A DNA stretch of 64,000 nucleotides from an uncultured Rhizobium sp. (GTDB lineage: Bacteria; Pseudomonadota; Alphaproteobacteria; Rhizobiales; Rhizobiaceae). The DNA lies in NCBI GenBank assembly GCA_945952315.1, contig CAMFIE010000017.1, forward strand, positions 20,340 to 84,339. The letters are read 5' to 3'. The position numbers and the translations under genes were made by a program. Every line of letters starts with the position of its first letter. Within the stretch, counting starts at the first letter, position 1. The notes under the pieces were generated by a model that had not been told where the DNA came from, did no database searches, and worked only from the letters and a program-made list of their open reading frames with translations. Below, piece after piece: positions 52,505-61,368 of this stretch.

Positions 52505-53857
52505 ATGTCTGAGGCCCTGCTCGCCAAGTATTCCGCCTCGGTCCCGCGCTACACGAGTTACCCGACAGCCCCGCATTTTGGCCCGGATGTGGACTGCGGC
52601 AAATATGCGCAGTGGCTTTCGGCACTCACGGCCGGGCAGACCCTGTCGCTCTATCTGCACATTCCCTATTGTGACCGGCTCTGCTGGTTCTGCGCCTGCC
52701 ACACCAAGCATACCCTGAAATATGAGCCGATTGCCGCCTATCTCGTGGCGCTGAAGCGGGAGATCGAGGCGGTCGCGATGCGGGTGGACAAGGGCTGCCG
52801 GGTGACGGCGGTGCATTTCGGCGGCGGTTCGCCCACGATGGTGAAGCCGGATGACATGCGCGACCTGATGGCGCTGATGCGCCGCCTCTTCACCTTCGAT
52901 GACAAGGCGGAGATCAGCGTCGAGATAGACCCGAACGATCTGGACGATGCCCGCTATGATGCGCTCGCCGATATCGGCATGACCCGCGCCAGCCTCGGCG
53001 TACAGGATTTCAACCCCGTCGTGCAGAAATCCATCAACCGTATCCAGACCTTCGAGCACACGAAATCCGTGGTGGATGCGGTGCGGGCGCGCGGCGTGCA
53101 TTCGGTGAATTGCGATATTCTCTATGGCCTGCCGCACCAGACGGAGGAAACGCTGGCCGCGACCGTGCGCGATATCCTGTCGCTCGATCCGGATCGGATC
53201 GCGCTGTTCGGCTATGCGCATGTGCCGTGGATGAAAAAGCATCAGACGATGATTCCCGAAGCGGCGCTGCCAGATAGCGAGGCCCGCTACCGGCAGATGC
53301 GGATGGCGGCGGAAATGCTGCTGGCGGCCGGCTACCAGGCAATCGGCATCGATCATTTCGCCAAGCCGGGCGACACGCTGGCGGTTGCCGCGCGGGCAGG
53401 GCGGCTGCGGCGCAATTTCCAGGGCTATACCGATGATGCCGCCGATGCGCTGATCGGCTTCGGTGCCTCCTCGATCGGGCAATTGCCGCAGGGCTATGTG
53501 CAGAACATGCCCGCGACCGGAGAATATGAGCGGATGACGGGTGGTGAAACCGGGCTTGCCGCCGTGCGCGGCATCGCGCTTTCCGCCGATGACCGGCTGC
53601 GTGCTGACGTAATCGAGCAGGTCATGTGCAATTTCGGCTTTGACTTTGCCCCGCTGCGGGACGCGCATGGGGCGCTTGCCGATGCGGTGATTGCCGAGGC
53701 GCAGGCCTTTGCCCGTGCAGATCGCGACGGCATCGTGACGCTCGATTCGACCGGAATCAGGCTCACCGAAACGGGTAAGCCCTTCACGCGCATTGTCGCC
53801 TCGGTGTTCGATACCTATCTGGGCAACGGCAAAGGCCGCCATTCGATTGCTGTTTGA
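52505..53857 (+). CDS. hemN: Oxygen-independent coproporphyrinogen III oxidase
   Basis: This is a 450-residue radical-SAM enzyme that decarboxylates two propionates of coproporphyrinogen III when oxygen is scarce. The radical-SAM cysteines are in HIPYCDRLCWFCACHTKH (CX3CX2C). VHFGGGSPTMVKPDDMRDL and SVEIDPNDLDD follow, then GFGASSIGQLPQGYVQN with the coproporphyrinogen-type signature. A short C-terminal helical domain ends the protein. I chose ATG 52505 after AGGAAGG; ATG 52499 is also in frame. An FNR-type box upstream fits microaerobic induction by the divergent regulator. Confidence 0.93.
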   Translation: MSEALLAKYSASVPRYTSYPTAPHFGPDVDCGKYAQWLSALTAGQTLSLYLHIPYCDRLCWFCACHTKHTLKYEPIAAYLVALKREIEAVAMRVDKGCRVTAVHFGGGSPTMVKPDDMRDLMALMRRLFTFDDKAEISVEIDPNDLDDARYDALADIGMTRASLGVQDFNPVVQKSINRIQTFEHTKSVVDAVRARGVHSVNCDILYGLPHQTEETLAATVRDILSLDPDRIALFGYAHVPWMKKHQTMIPEAALPDSEARYRQMRMAAEMLLAAGYQAIGIDHFAKPGDTLAVAARAGRLRRNFQGYTDDAADALIGFGASSIGQLPQGYVQNMPATGEYERMTGGETGLAAVRGIALSADDRLRADVIEQVMCNFGFDFAPLRDAHGALADAVIAEAQAFARADRDGIVTLDSTGIRLTETGKPFTRIVASVFDTYLGNGKGRHSIAV

Positions 53858-53963
53858 GCAACAGGTCCCCGTCAAAATCGTGCGGATCGGGGAGGAAAGC
53901 ATTGGCTTTTCGGCGATCTTTCCCTATGACGGTGCTCAAATTGACTTGACATGAGGTTATGGC

Positions 53964-54242
53964 GTGACTGCTACATTCGACAAGGTTGCTGACATTATTG
54001 CGGAAACGAGCGAAATCGATCGCGAGACGATTACGCCGGAAAGCCACACGATTGATGATCTCGGCATCGACAGCCTCGACTTCCTCGACATCGTTTTCGC
54101 GATCGACAAGGAATTCGGCATCAAGATTCCGCTGGAGCAGTGGACTCAGGAAGTCAACGAGGGCAAGGTTGCCACGGATGAATATTTCGTTCTGAAGAAC
54201 CTCTGCGCCAAGATCGACGAACTGCGCGCAGCCAAGGGCTGA
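53964..54242 (+). CDS. acpXL: Acyl carrier protein AcpXL
   Basis: AcpXL is the dedicated acyl carrier for the very-long-chain (27-hydroxyoctacosanoate-type) fatty acid of rhizobial lipid A. It has 92 residues from GTG 53964. The phosphopantetheine site is Ser37 in [13 protein letters not shown]. The sequence [20 protein letters not shown] is characteristic of rhizobial AcpXL. It opens the operon acpXL-fabZ-like-fabF-like-fabF-like-adh-lpxXL, all on the plus strand with gaps of 11 to 59 bases. Confidence 0.96.
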   Translation: MTATFDKVADIIAETSEIDRETITPESHTIDDLGIDSLDFLDIVFAIDKEFGIKIPLEQWTQEVNEGKVATDEYFVLKNLCAKIDELRAAKG

Positions 54243-54273
54243 TTTCAGCCAATTTGTTCGGTCGGAGGCCTCC

Positions 54274-54762
54274 ATGCTGCTGGAATATTTCCAGATGATC
54301 GATCATGTGGAGGCGGTCGACCTCCAGAAACGCGTGCTTCGCGCGCGTTCCGTCGTGCCTGAAAAGAGCCCTGTTTTCGAAGGTCATTTCCCCGGGATGC
54401 CGCTGGTGCCCGGGGTCTTGCTTATTGAAACCATGGCGCAGGCCTCCGGCTTTCTGGTGCTCGCTGCCTCCGGTTTTGCCGCCATGCCCTTTCTGATGAG
54501 CGTGGATGGCGCCAAGATGCGCACTTTCGTGGAGCCGAATGCGGTTCTCGATGTGGAAGCCGAGCTGGAACACGATGGCTCGGGCTTTGCCGTCACCAAG
54601 GCGCGCATCACGTCGGGCGGCAAGAAGGTGTGCGATGCCCAGCTGAAGCTGCGCACCATGCCCTTTGACCAGGTCCCGCTGGCGGATATCGTGAAGAACC
54701 GGGCCCGGGAAGTGGGCCTGATGCATGCCATCGAGGCTGCCTCCGGCGGCGCGGCTGGCTAA
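54274..54762 (+). CDS. FabZ-like beta-hydroxyacyl-ACP dehydratase of the acpXL cluster
   Basis: This 162-residue hot-dog-fold dehydratase has the family stretch KSPVFEGHFPGMPLVPGVLLIETMAQASG. The conserved active-site His in GHFPGxP is present, and MAQ-based contacts follow. It dehydrates beta-hydroxyacyl intermediates during C28 chain building on AcpXL. It lies 31 bases after acpXL and 13 bases before the next gene. Its position in the cluster identifies it as the very-long-chain dehydratase rather than the housekeeping FabZ. Confidence 0.9.
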   Translation: MLLEYFQMIDHVEAVDLQKRVLRARSVVPEKSPVFEGHFPGMPLVPGVLLIETMAQASGFLVLAASGFAAMPFLMSVDGAKMRTFVEPNAVLDVEAELEHDGSGFAVTKARITSGGKKVCDAQLKLRTMPFDQVPLADIVKNRAREVGLMHAIEAASGGAAG

Positions 54763-54775
54763 TCAAGGAAAGACC

Positions 54776-55981
54776 ATGAGCAAAGCTGCTTCTGATGTCG
54801 TGATTACGGGCATTGGCATCGTCACCTGCCTCGGCGTGGGCAAGGAGGCGCATATTGCCGCGCTGACGGCCGCCAAGGCCCCCGAAAGCCGCGTGGAATC
54901 GGAAAAATTCGCCCCCTATCCGGTGCATCCGCTTCCGGAAATCGACTGGTCGCAGCAGATCGCCAAGAAGGGTGACCAGCGCCAGATGGAAAACTGGCAG
55001 CGCCTCGGCGTTTTCGCAGCCGGTCTCGCGCTCGATGACAGCGGTTTCAAGGACAATGCGGATGCGGTCGGCACGATGGACATGATCGTCGCAGCCGGTG
55101 GTGGCGAGCGGGATATCGCCGTCGACAGCCTGATCGTGAACGAAGGCCTGAAGCGCAATGATCGCGAGAACCTGCTGAACGAGAAGCTGACGACGGAGCT
55201 GCGTCCGACGCTGTTTCTTGCCCAGCTTTCCAATCTCCTCGCAGGCAATATTTCCATCGTCCACAAGGTCACCGGCTCGTCGCGCACCTTCATGGGTGAA
55301 GAGGGCGCAGGCATTTCCGCCGTCGAGACCGCCTTTGCCCGCATCAAGGCCGGCCAGTCCACGCACACGCTGGTGGGCGGTGCCTTCTCGGCGGAGCGCA
55401 TCGATATCCTGCTTCTGATCGAGGCGATCCAGGGGCATTCGCGCGGTGACTGGCAGCCGCTCTGGTCGCGCGACCAGAAAGATGGCGGCGGTGTGATCCT
55501 CGGCTCTGTCGGCGCATTCCTTGTGCTCGAAAGCCGGGCGCATGCCGAAGCGCGCGGTGCGCATATCTATGCGACCGTGGACGCGATTGAAGGGGATCGC
55601 GGCAGCCGGGCCGAAGGCAAGCTGGAAGCGCGCCTTGAGCGCCTGCTTGCGCCTGCCGCCGGTGGCTCTGCCGCTGAAACCGTGGTTTTCTCCGGAACCT
55701 CCGGCCTGATCGAGCTTGCCGCTCGCGAGAAGGTTGTTCTGGAAAAGACGCTTCCCGGCGCGCCGCTTCGCGGTTATGGCGGTCTTTCCGGCCATGGCGT
55801 GGAAGCGCATTTTCCGCTGGGTCTTGCGTTTGCGGCGCTGGCGCTGGATGCGGGCGCAAAGGTTCCGGCCTTCGATCCGGCCCATGAAGCCGCAATGGCC
55901 GCGCCTGCCCGGCGCGCCATTGTCACCACCGTCGGTCATGCGCGGGGCGAGGGCATGGCCCTTCTCTCCGCCGATGCATGA
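54776..55981 (+). CDS. Beta-ketoacyl-ACP synthase of the acpXL cluster (FabF2-type, degenerate)
   Basis: This 401-residue protein has the thiolase-fold condensing-enzyme pattern (VVITGIGIVTCLG, VTGSSRTFMGEEGAGISAVETAF, GGLSGHGVEAHFPLGLAFAALAL). The usual nucleophile context of an active FabF (DTACAS or STACAS type) is replaced by VTGSSRTFMGEEG, with no Cys there. It therefore probably acts as a chain-length-factor partner of the following gene, like the KS-beta of two-subunit synthases. ATG 54776 follows AAGGAAAG. Confidence 0.85.
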   Translation: MSKAASDVVITGIGIVTCLGVGKEAHIAALTAAKAPESRVESEKFAPYPVHPLPEIDWSQQIAKKGDQRQMENWQRLGVFAAGLALDDSGFKDNADAVGTMDMIVAAGGGERDIAVDSLIVNEGLKRNDRENLLNEKLTTELRPTLFLAQLSNLLAGNISIVHKVTGSSRTFMGEEGAGISAVETAFARIKAGQSTHTLVGGAFSAERIDILLLIEAIQGHSRGDWQPLWSRDQKDGGGVILGSVGAFLVLESRAHAEARGAHIYATVDAIEGDRGSRAEGKLEARLERLLAPAAGGSAAETVVFSGTSGLIELAAREKVVLEKTLPGAPLRGYGGLSGHGVEAHFPLGLAFAALALDAGAKVPAFDPAHEAAMAAPARRAIVTTVGHARGEGMALLSADA

Positions 55982-55992
55982 GGAATAGAACC

Positions 55993-57279
55993 ATGACCGC
56001 TTCTTCCTTCAGAGATCATCTTGGCCGCCCGATTGTTGCCGTCACCGGCATGGGCGTTGTCACCTCGCTGGGACAAGGCCTTGCCGATAACTGGGCAGCG
56101 CTCACCTCGGGCAAATCCGGCATTCGCAAGATCAGCCGTTTTCCGACCGAAGGTCTGTCGACGAAAATTTCCGGCATGATCGATTTCATCGAAATTCCGG
56201 CCGCCAATGCCGTCGAGCGCTCTTATGCCTTTGCCCGCGAAACCACCATCGAGGCCTTGGCGCAGGCGGGCCTTTCCGGGGATTTCAATGGCCCGCTGTT
56301 TCTTGCCGCGCCGCCGATCGAGCCGGAATGGACGGCCCGTTTCGATCTCGCCGACCGCTCCGGTCCGGCCGAAAGGGACAATGACGCCTATGACCGTTTC
56401 CTCGCGGCCATGCGCCAGCGTCCGGACCCGGTTTTCCATGAAGCGATCCTGTTCGGTGCGATTTCCGAGCGGCTGGCTGACAAGTTCGGCACGCGCGGCC
56501 TGCCGGTGACGCTCTCGACCGCCTGTGCCTCTGGTGCAACGGCGATCCAGCTCGGCGTCGAGGCGATCCGTCAGGGCCGCACCGACCGCGCGCTGACGGT
56601 TGCGACCGATGGCTCGGTGAGTGCGGAAGCGCTGATCCGCTTCTCGCTGCTTTCGGCCCTTTCCACCCAGAACGACCCGCCGGAAAAGGCATCCAAGCCC
56701 TTCAGCAAGGATCGCGATGGTTTCGTGATCGCCGAAGGGGCCGCGACACTGGTGCTGGAATCGCTGGAAGCGGCGGTTGCCCGTGGCGCGAAGATCCTCG
56801 GCATCATGAAGGGTTGCGGCGAAAAGGCCGACCATTTCCATCGCACGCGCTCGTCGCCCGATGGCGGCCCGGCGATTGCGACGATCCGCGCCGCGCTCGA
56901 GGATGCGGGCCTTGGCGAGGATGGCATCGGCTACATCAATGCCCATGGCACATCGACACCGGAAAACGACAAGATGGAATACAATTCCATGAAGGCGGTG
57001 TTCGGTGACCGGCTGGCGTCCATTCCTGTCTCGTCGAACAAGTCGATGATCGGCCATACGCTGACGGCGGCGGGCGCGGTGGAGGCGGTGTTCTCGCTGC
57101 AGACGATCCGCACCGGCACGCTGCCGCCGACGATCAACTACACCAATCCGGACCCGGCCATCGAGCTGGACGTGGTGCCGAATGCGAAGAGGGAGGCAAA
57201 GGTTTCGGCCGTGCTTTCCAACTCCTTCGGCTTCGGCGGCCAGAACGCAAGCCTTGTCATGACAGCGGAACCGGCTTAA
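55993..57279 (+). CDS. Beta-ketoacyl-ACP synthase of the acpXL cluster (FabF1-type)
   Basis: This 428-residue active-type condensing enzyme has nucleophile Cys in TLSTACASGATAIQLG, the two catalytic His in NAHGTSTPENDK and SSNKSMIGHTLTAAGAVEAVF, and the C-terminal NSFGFGGQNASLV. It starts with IVAVTGMGVVTSLGQGL. With the preceding Cys-less partner it forms a likely heterodimeric elongase for very-long-chain acyl-AcpXL. ATG 55993 follows GAGGAATAG. Confidence 0.92.
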   Translation: MTASSFRDHLGRPIVAVTGMGVVTSLGQGLADNWAALTSGKSGIRKISRFPTEGLSTKISGMIDFIEIPAANAVERSYAFARETTIEALAQAGLSGDFNGPLFLAAPPIEPEWTARFDLADRSGPAERDNDAYDRFLAAMRQRPDPVFHEAILFGAISERLADKFGTRGLPVTLSTACASGATAIQLGVEAIRQGRTDRALTVATDGSVSAEALIRFSLLSALSTQNDPPEKASKPFSKDRDGFVIAEGAATLVLESLEAAVARGAKILGIMKGCGEKADHFHRTRSSPDGGPAIATIRAALEDAGLGEDGIGYINAHGTSTPENDKMEYNSMKAVFGDRLASIPVSSNKSMIGHTLTAAGAVEAVFSLQTIRTGTLPPTINYTNPDPAIELDVVPNAKREAKVSAVLSNSFGFGGQNASLVMTAEPA

Positions 57280-57338
57280 TCGGATTTCCTGAACCATAGT
57301 GGAAAGAAAGTGAACGCCTCCGGGCGAAGGATATTGCC

Positions 57339-58367
57339 ATGCGCGCCTTGCAACTCATCGATGATCGCCGCCTTGAAGCCGTGGACGTTCCGGAGCCGGA
57401 TGCACCGGGCCCGGGCGAAGTCACGCTGCGCGTCAAGGCGGTTGCGCTCAACCATATCGATGTCTGGGGCTGGCGTGGCATGGCTTTTGCCAAGCGCAAG
57501 ATGCCGTTGACGATCGGTGCGGAAGCCTCCGGCGTGGTCGACCAGATCGGCCCGGGTGTTTCGAATGTGCTGCCCGGCCAGCTGGTTTCGATCTATGGCG
57601 CGCGCACTTGCGGCCTGTGCAAGCCCTGCCGTGAAGGGCGCGACAATCTCTGTGAACACGTGGCGGGCGTGCACGGCTTCCATCTCGATGGTTTTGCGCA
57701 GGAAAAGATCAACATTCCGGCCCGCCAGCTTGTTCCGGCCCCTCCGGGCGTGGATGCGGTGGCGGCAGCACTTGCGCCGGTGACGTTCGGCACCGTCGAG
57801 CACATGCTGTTCGACAATGCGAAGCTGGAGCCCGGTGAAACCATTCTCGTTCAGGCGGGCGGTTCCGGCATCGGCACGGCTGCGATCCAGCTGGCGAAGA
57901 AGATCGGCTGCACGGTGATCACCACGGTTGGTTCGGATGACAAGATCGAGAAGGCCAAGGCGCTCGGTGCCGATCACGTGATCAACTACCGCACGGATCG
58001 CTTTGAAGGCGTGGTGCGCAAGCTCACAAAAAAGAAGGGCGTCGACGTGGTGTTCGAACATGTCGGCAAGGATACCTGGGCTGGTTCCATGTTCTCGCTG
58101 AAGCGTGGCGGCCGCCTCGTGACCTGCGGCTCGACCTCCGGTGTTTCGACCGAAGTGAACCTGATGATGCTGTTCCAGCAGCAGCTGAAACTGCTCGGCT
58201 CCTTCGGCTGCCGTATGGAAAACATGGCCAATGCCATGCAGAAGATGGCGCGCGGGCTGGTGCATCCGGTCATCGATACGGAAGTGTCCTTCGACGAGAT
58301 CGGCAAGGCGCTGGAGCGGATGGAAAGCCGCCAGATCTTTGGCAAGATCGTCCTGAAGATGGACTGA
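57339..58367 (+). CDS. Zinc-type alcohol dehydrogenase/enoyl reductase of the acpXL cluster
   Basis: This 342-residue MDR-superfamily enzyme has the Zn-alcohol-dehydrogenase pattern GAEASGVVDQIGPGV, the structural-zinc cysteines CGLCKPCREGRDNLCEH, and the Rossmann motif VQAGGSGIGTAAIQLAKKIG. In the acpXL clusters of rhizobia a gene of this type sits at the same place. It may reduce the enoyl or keto intermediate, or set the omega-1 hydroxyl oxidation state. The exact step is not shown by the sequence. Confidence 0.88.
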   Translation: MRALQLIDDRRLEAVDVPEPDAPGPGEVTLRVKAVALNHIDVWGWRGMAFAKRKMPLTIGAEASGVVDQIGPGVSNVLPGQLVSIYGARTCGLCKPCREGRDNLCEHVAGVHGFHLDGFAQEKINIPARQLVPAPPGVDAVAAALAPVTFGTVEHMLFDNAKLEPGETILVQAGGSGIGTAAIQLAKKIGCTVITTVGSDDKIEKAKALGADHVINYRTDRFEGVVRKLTKKKGVDVVFEHVGKDTWAGSMFSLKRGGRLVTCGSTSGVSTEVNLMMLFQQQLKLLGSFGCRMENMANAMQKMARGLVHPVIDTEVSFDEIGKALERMESRQIFGKIVLKMD

Positions 58368-58373
58368 CCGTCG

Positions 58374-59303
58374 ATGAAGATGGTCATCACCCGCATCGTT
58401 CTGGCGCTCTATCACTTCCGGCAATGGGTGATCGCGCAGATCGCCTTCGGGTTTCTGAACCTGCTGAAGCTGTTTCCGGCGGACAGGGCGATCAGCCTTG
58501 CCGACCGGATCATGCGGCGGATCGGCCCGCTGACTGGGCGTCACCGGCTGGTGATATACAATCTGAAGCGCGCCTTTCCCGAAAAGAACGACGCGGAAAT
58601 CCGCGCGATCGCGCTGGGCAGCTGGGGCAGCCTCGGGCGCATGGTGGCGGAATATGTGTTCCTCGACCGCTTGTACGACTTTGATCCCGCAGCGGACAAG
58701 CCGGGCAGGGTGGAAGTGTCGGGCATTCCGATCTTTCTCGATCTTCGGGAAAATCCGCGGCCCTTCATCGTATTCACCGCCCATAGCGGCTGTTTCGAAT
58801 TGTTGCCGGTCGCGGGCAATTCCTTCGGCCTGTCGGTAACGGTGCTGTTTCGCCCGCCGAACAATCCCTATATCGGCGAGAAAGTGTTTTCCTTCCGCGC
58901 TGCCCGCATGGGCAAGCTCGTGCCCTCCCATGCCGGTTCGTCTTTCGCGCTTGCCAAGATGCTGGAGGAGGGCGGTGGCGTGGGCGTTCTGGTCGACCAG
59001 AAATTCCACAAGGGCGTGAAGACCACATTCTTTGGTCATCCGGTCAACACCAATCCGCTGCTGGCCAAGCTTGCCCGGCAATTCGAATGCGAGGTCTATC
59101 CGGCCCGTTGCGTGCGTTTGCCCGGCAACCGCTACCGTCTGGAAATCGAGCCGCAACTCGCCTTGCCGCGCAAGGCCGATGGTGCGCTGGACGTGAATGC
59201 CACCGCGCAGCTTCTCAATGACAAGGTGGAAAGCTGGGTGCGGGAATATCCGGAGCAGTGGCTCTGGTATCACGACCGCTGGAACATCAAGAATCAATTT
59301 TGA
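58374..59303 (+). CDS. lpxXL: Very-long-chain acyltransferase LpxXL
   Basis: This 309-residue lipid A acyltransferase of the LpxL/HtrB family moves the very-long-chain acyl from AcpXL onto lipid A. It shows the catalytic HX4(D/E)-type motif in FTAHSGCFELLP, an N-terminal membrane-anchoring helix, and VLVDQKFHKGVKTTFFGHPVNTNPLLAKLARQF. The C-terminus WLWYHDRWNIKNQF is typical. It starts six bases after the dehydrogenase gene and closes the operon. Confidence 0.93.
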   Translation: MKMVITRIVLALYHFRQWVIAQIAFGFLNLLKLFPADRAISLADRIMRRIGPLTGRHRLVIYNLKRAFPEKNDAEIRAIALGSWGSLGRMVAEYVFLDRLYDFDPAADKPGRVEVSGIPIFLDLRENPRPFIVFTAHSGCFELLPVAGNSFGLSVTVLFRPPNNPYIGEKVFSFRAARMGKLVPSHAGSSFALAKMLEEGGGVGVLVDQKFHKGVKTTFFGHPVNTNPLLAKLARQFECEVYPARCVRLPGNRYRLEIEPQLALPRKADGALDVNATAQLLNDKVESWVREYPEQWLWYHDRWNIKNQF

Positions 59304-59790
59304 TATTATATAATCAACGCTAACCTGCGCGATATTTTCTATCGTAATGCACAATCAAAAATTACGGCAGCGATTTTGAATGCAATCTTAGGCATCGTTC
59401 AGGTTGTGAACTAACCCAAAAAAGTTCCAATCTCCCGCCGTCCATACTGGGCCCAAATATTGAATAACGGTTCAGCACATGTCAGATTATTAACTATAGC
59501 AATCATTGAACAGGCGCGGTTCGGCGCAAGCATTGCTGTGGGTGTAGCGCAAGCTTTCCTTCAAGCCATGAGGGCGCGGGAGGACATCTGAAAAATCGCA
59601 GCTCAGCGGCGTGTGCTTAAGGTGCACGTAACGCAAGGTTGCGGCGAGATGGATCCGCGGCTGCCTTCGGGTGGTCCGCGCTCTGGAATCTGGGATGGGC
59701 TGAATGGACGCGAGGGCATCGGGAACCCTCGGGTTACAGAGGCTCGGGCGAGTTGGCCGCGGCTGTGGTCTGCCGCAGGGGAGAAATAAA
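59304..59790. other. Intergenic region after lpxXL
   Basis: This region of about 490 bases has no credible gene. AT-rich sequence after lpxXL (59304-59500) gives way to GC-rich sequence with small imperfect hairpins near 59715. The leader of the PAS-domain gene, with GGGGAGAAATAAA before its TTG start, is at the end. No operator or RNA was recognised. Confidence 0.5.
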
Positions 59791-60507
59791 TTGAAAGAGC
59801 TGATCGAGCTTTTCTGGGTCAAATACAACCTGCTCAAGAAAGCCATCGGGGACGCGGACGAACATACGATCGCGATCCTGGACCGGGAGGTGGAAAGCCT
59901 TCTCGAATCCATTTTCGAACGCAAGGCTGCCAATGCGATCGAAATCCAGATGCAGTTTCTTGTAGCCATCGAACTGATCAAGCGCGAATCGGAAGATTCC
60001 TGCTGCGTCTTGCGTCATGCGGAAAACCTGCACCGCGTTGTTGAACGTCACATCATTCCGGGCCAGATCGGCGCATTTTCGCCGGATCAGCTGGAAGAGG
60101 CCGTTGCTCCTGTTCTCAGCGCCGTTGATGCGGCCGCAAGCGGCCATATCGACGTGACACTGCTGGAAAGCCTGTCCAACCGCGTCAGCGTGGTGGCACC
60201 GGATTATCGCTTCGTGTTCACCAACGAGCCGAATGCTGCAGCGCTCAACCGCTCTCCGCAGGAGCTTCTGGGCCGTCATATCGGCGAATTCATCGGCCTG
60301 CACCGCTTCGTGCAGGGCTTCAAGGAGAAGCTTGACCGCTGCTTTGCCGGTGAGATTTCCGATTACACCTATGCGGACCAGATCGGCGGGCGCACCGTCG
60401 TCATCCGCAGCCGCCTTTCGCCCTATTACGGTGCGAATTCCGGTCTGATCGGCGCTCTTGTCGTGATGGAAGAGCTTCCCGACCGGCGCCAGTCCAGCGC
60501 AGCCTGA
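59791..60507 (+). CDS. PAS-domain protein, first of a tandem pair
   Basis: This 238-residue protein from TTG 59791 starts after GGGGAGAAATAAA. Residues 1-90 are a helical segment with regular charge (ELIELFWVKYNLLKKAIGDADEH...RHAENLHRVVER), and the rest is a PAS-like fold (RVSVVAPDYRFVFTNEPNAAAL, LLGRHIGEFIGLHRF, VIRSRLSPYYG). There is no kinase, cyclase or DNA-binding output. The protein at 60673-61359 has the same layout. It may bind a ligand or partner near the respiratory genes that follow. Confidence 0.72.
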   Translation: MKELIELFWVKYNLLKKAIGDADEHTIAILDREVESLLESIFERKAANAIEIQMQFLVAIELIKRESEDSCCVLRHAENLHRVVERHIIPGQIGAFSPDQLEEAVAPVLSAVDAAASGHIDVTLLESLSNRVSVVAPDYRFVFTNEPNAAALNRSPQELLGRHIGEFIGLHRFVQGFKEKLDRCFAGEISDYTYADQIGGRTVVIRSRLSPYYGANSGLIGALVVMEELPDRRQSSAA

Positions 60508-60515
60508 ACCCATTG

Positions 60516-60540
60516 AGGCCCGGCCAAAAGCCGGGCCTTT
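60516..60540 (+). terminator. Terminator between the two PAS genes
   Basis: AGGCCCGGC-CAAAA-GCCGGGCCT with a short T-run lies 9 bases after the first PAS gene, so the two PAS genes are probably separate transcription units. Confidence 0.75.
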
Positions 60541-60672
60541 GCATGTCGCCTGCAACGTCACAGTTGGAATTGAAGGTGAATGCAAATCATGTTAACAAAA
60601 ATGTGCTTTAGCGACGCAACGCAGACGATTAGCAGTCGGGATAGTGATTGATTTTCGAGGGCAGGCACGGGG

Positions 60673-61359
60673 GTGGTCTTGCTGTCACAGATGGAAATCT
60701 TCTCCAACATCGAATCCCGGATCGAGGGAGCGGTGCAGCGGGGGGAAGATAACGTGGTTCAGGCTCTGGACCGCGAAATGGATCCGTTGCTGACCGAAAT
60801 CCTGCAATACAGGGCGCGCGATGCGACGGAACTGCATCGGCAGATGAGGTTCATCACCGAGCTGATCCAGCGCAGTCCAGAGGATCCGGCCCGCGTCCTG
60901 CGGTTGACGAGACGGCTCAACGAACTGATGCAGGACTACTTCCTGACCGGTCCTTTGCGGGTCGATGAAGGGCAGTCCAGCGACCTGACACCTCCGTTCG
61001 ATCCGGCGACCGAAAGCCATGCCCGCTCGCCGTATCAAAGTGAAATCGCCCGCGTGGCCGTGATTTCAGGCGAGTACCGCTTCCTCTATTGCAACGCACG
61101 ACTTGCAGAGGATTTTCGCTACAAGCCGGGCTTGATGACAGGGCGTTCCCTTCTGGATTTCTGCAGCAGAGCGGTGTTTGATCGAGAATATCGAAATCAC
61201 CTGGATATCTGTCTGGCCGGCGCCCTGCGGGAATTCAATGCTGCGAGCCTCAGCCAGCAACGGGACGCACCCCGGTTCCGGGTGCGGCTTACTCCGCTCC
61301 GCAACATGGATCGACGCATTTCCGCGGCCGTGATGGTCATGACGCGGCTCGAAGCCTGA
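60673..61359 (+). CDS. PAS-domain protein, second of a tandem pair
   Basis: This protein of about 228 residues (GTG 60673) is paralogous to the previous gene. The helical N-terminus (ALDREMDPLLTEILQYRARDATELHRQMRFITELIQRSPEDPARVLRL) lines up with LDREVESLLESIFERKAANAIEIQMQFLVAIELIKRESEDSCCVLRH in the first. A PAS-like C-terminus follows (VAVISGEYRFLYCNARLAEDF, MTGRSLLDFCSRAVF). Again no output domain is seen. It converges on the hemerythrin gene, with 9 bases between stops. Confidence 0.7.
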   Translation: MVLLSQMEIFSNIESRIEGAVQRGEDNVVQALDREMDPLLTEILQYRARDATELHRQMRFITELIQRSPEDPARVLRLTRRLNELMQDYFLTGPLRVDEGQSSDLTPPFDPATESHARSPYQSEIARVAVISGEYRFLYCNARLAEDFRYKPGLMTGRSLLDFCSRAVFDREYRNHLDICLAGALREFNAASLSQQRDAPRFRVRLTPLRNMDRRISAAVMVMTRLEA

Positions 61360-61368
61360 CATTATATC

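Noticed and set aside
57276..59354. 692-codon minus-strand ORF opposite adh and lpxXL
   Set aside because: It spans two well-supported plus-strand genes and reads as His/Arg-rich shadow sequence.
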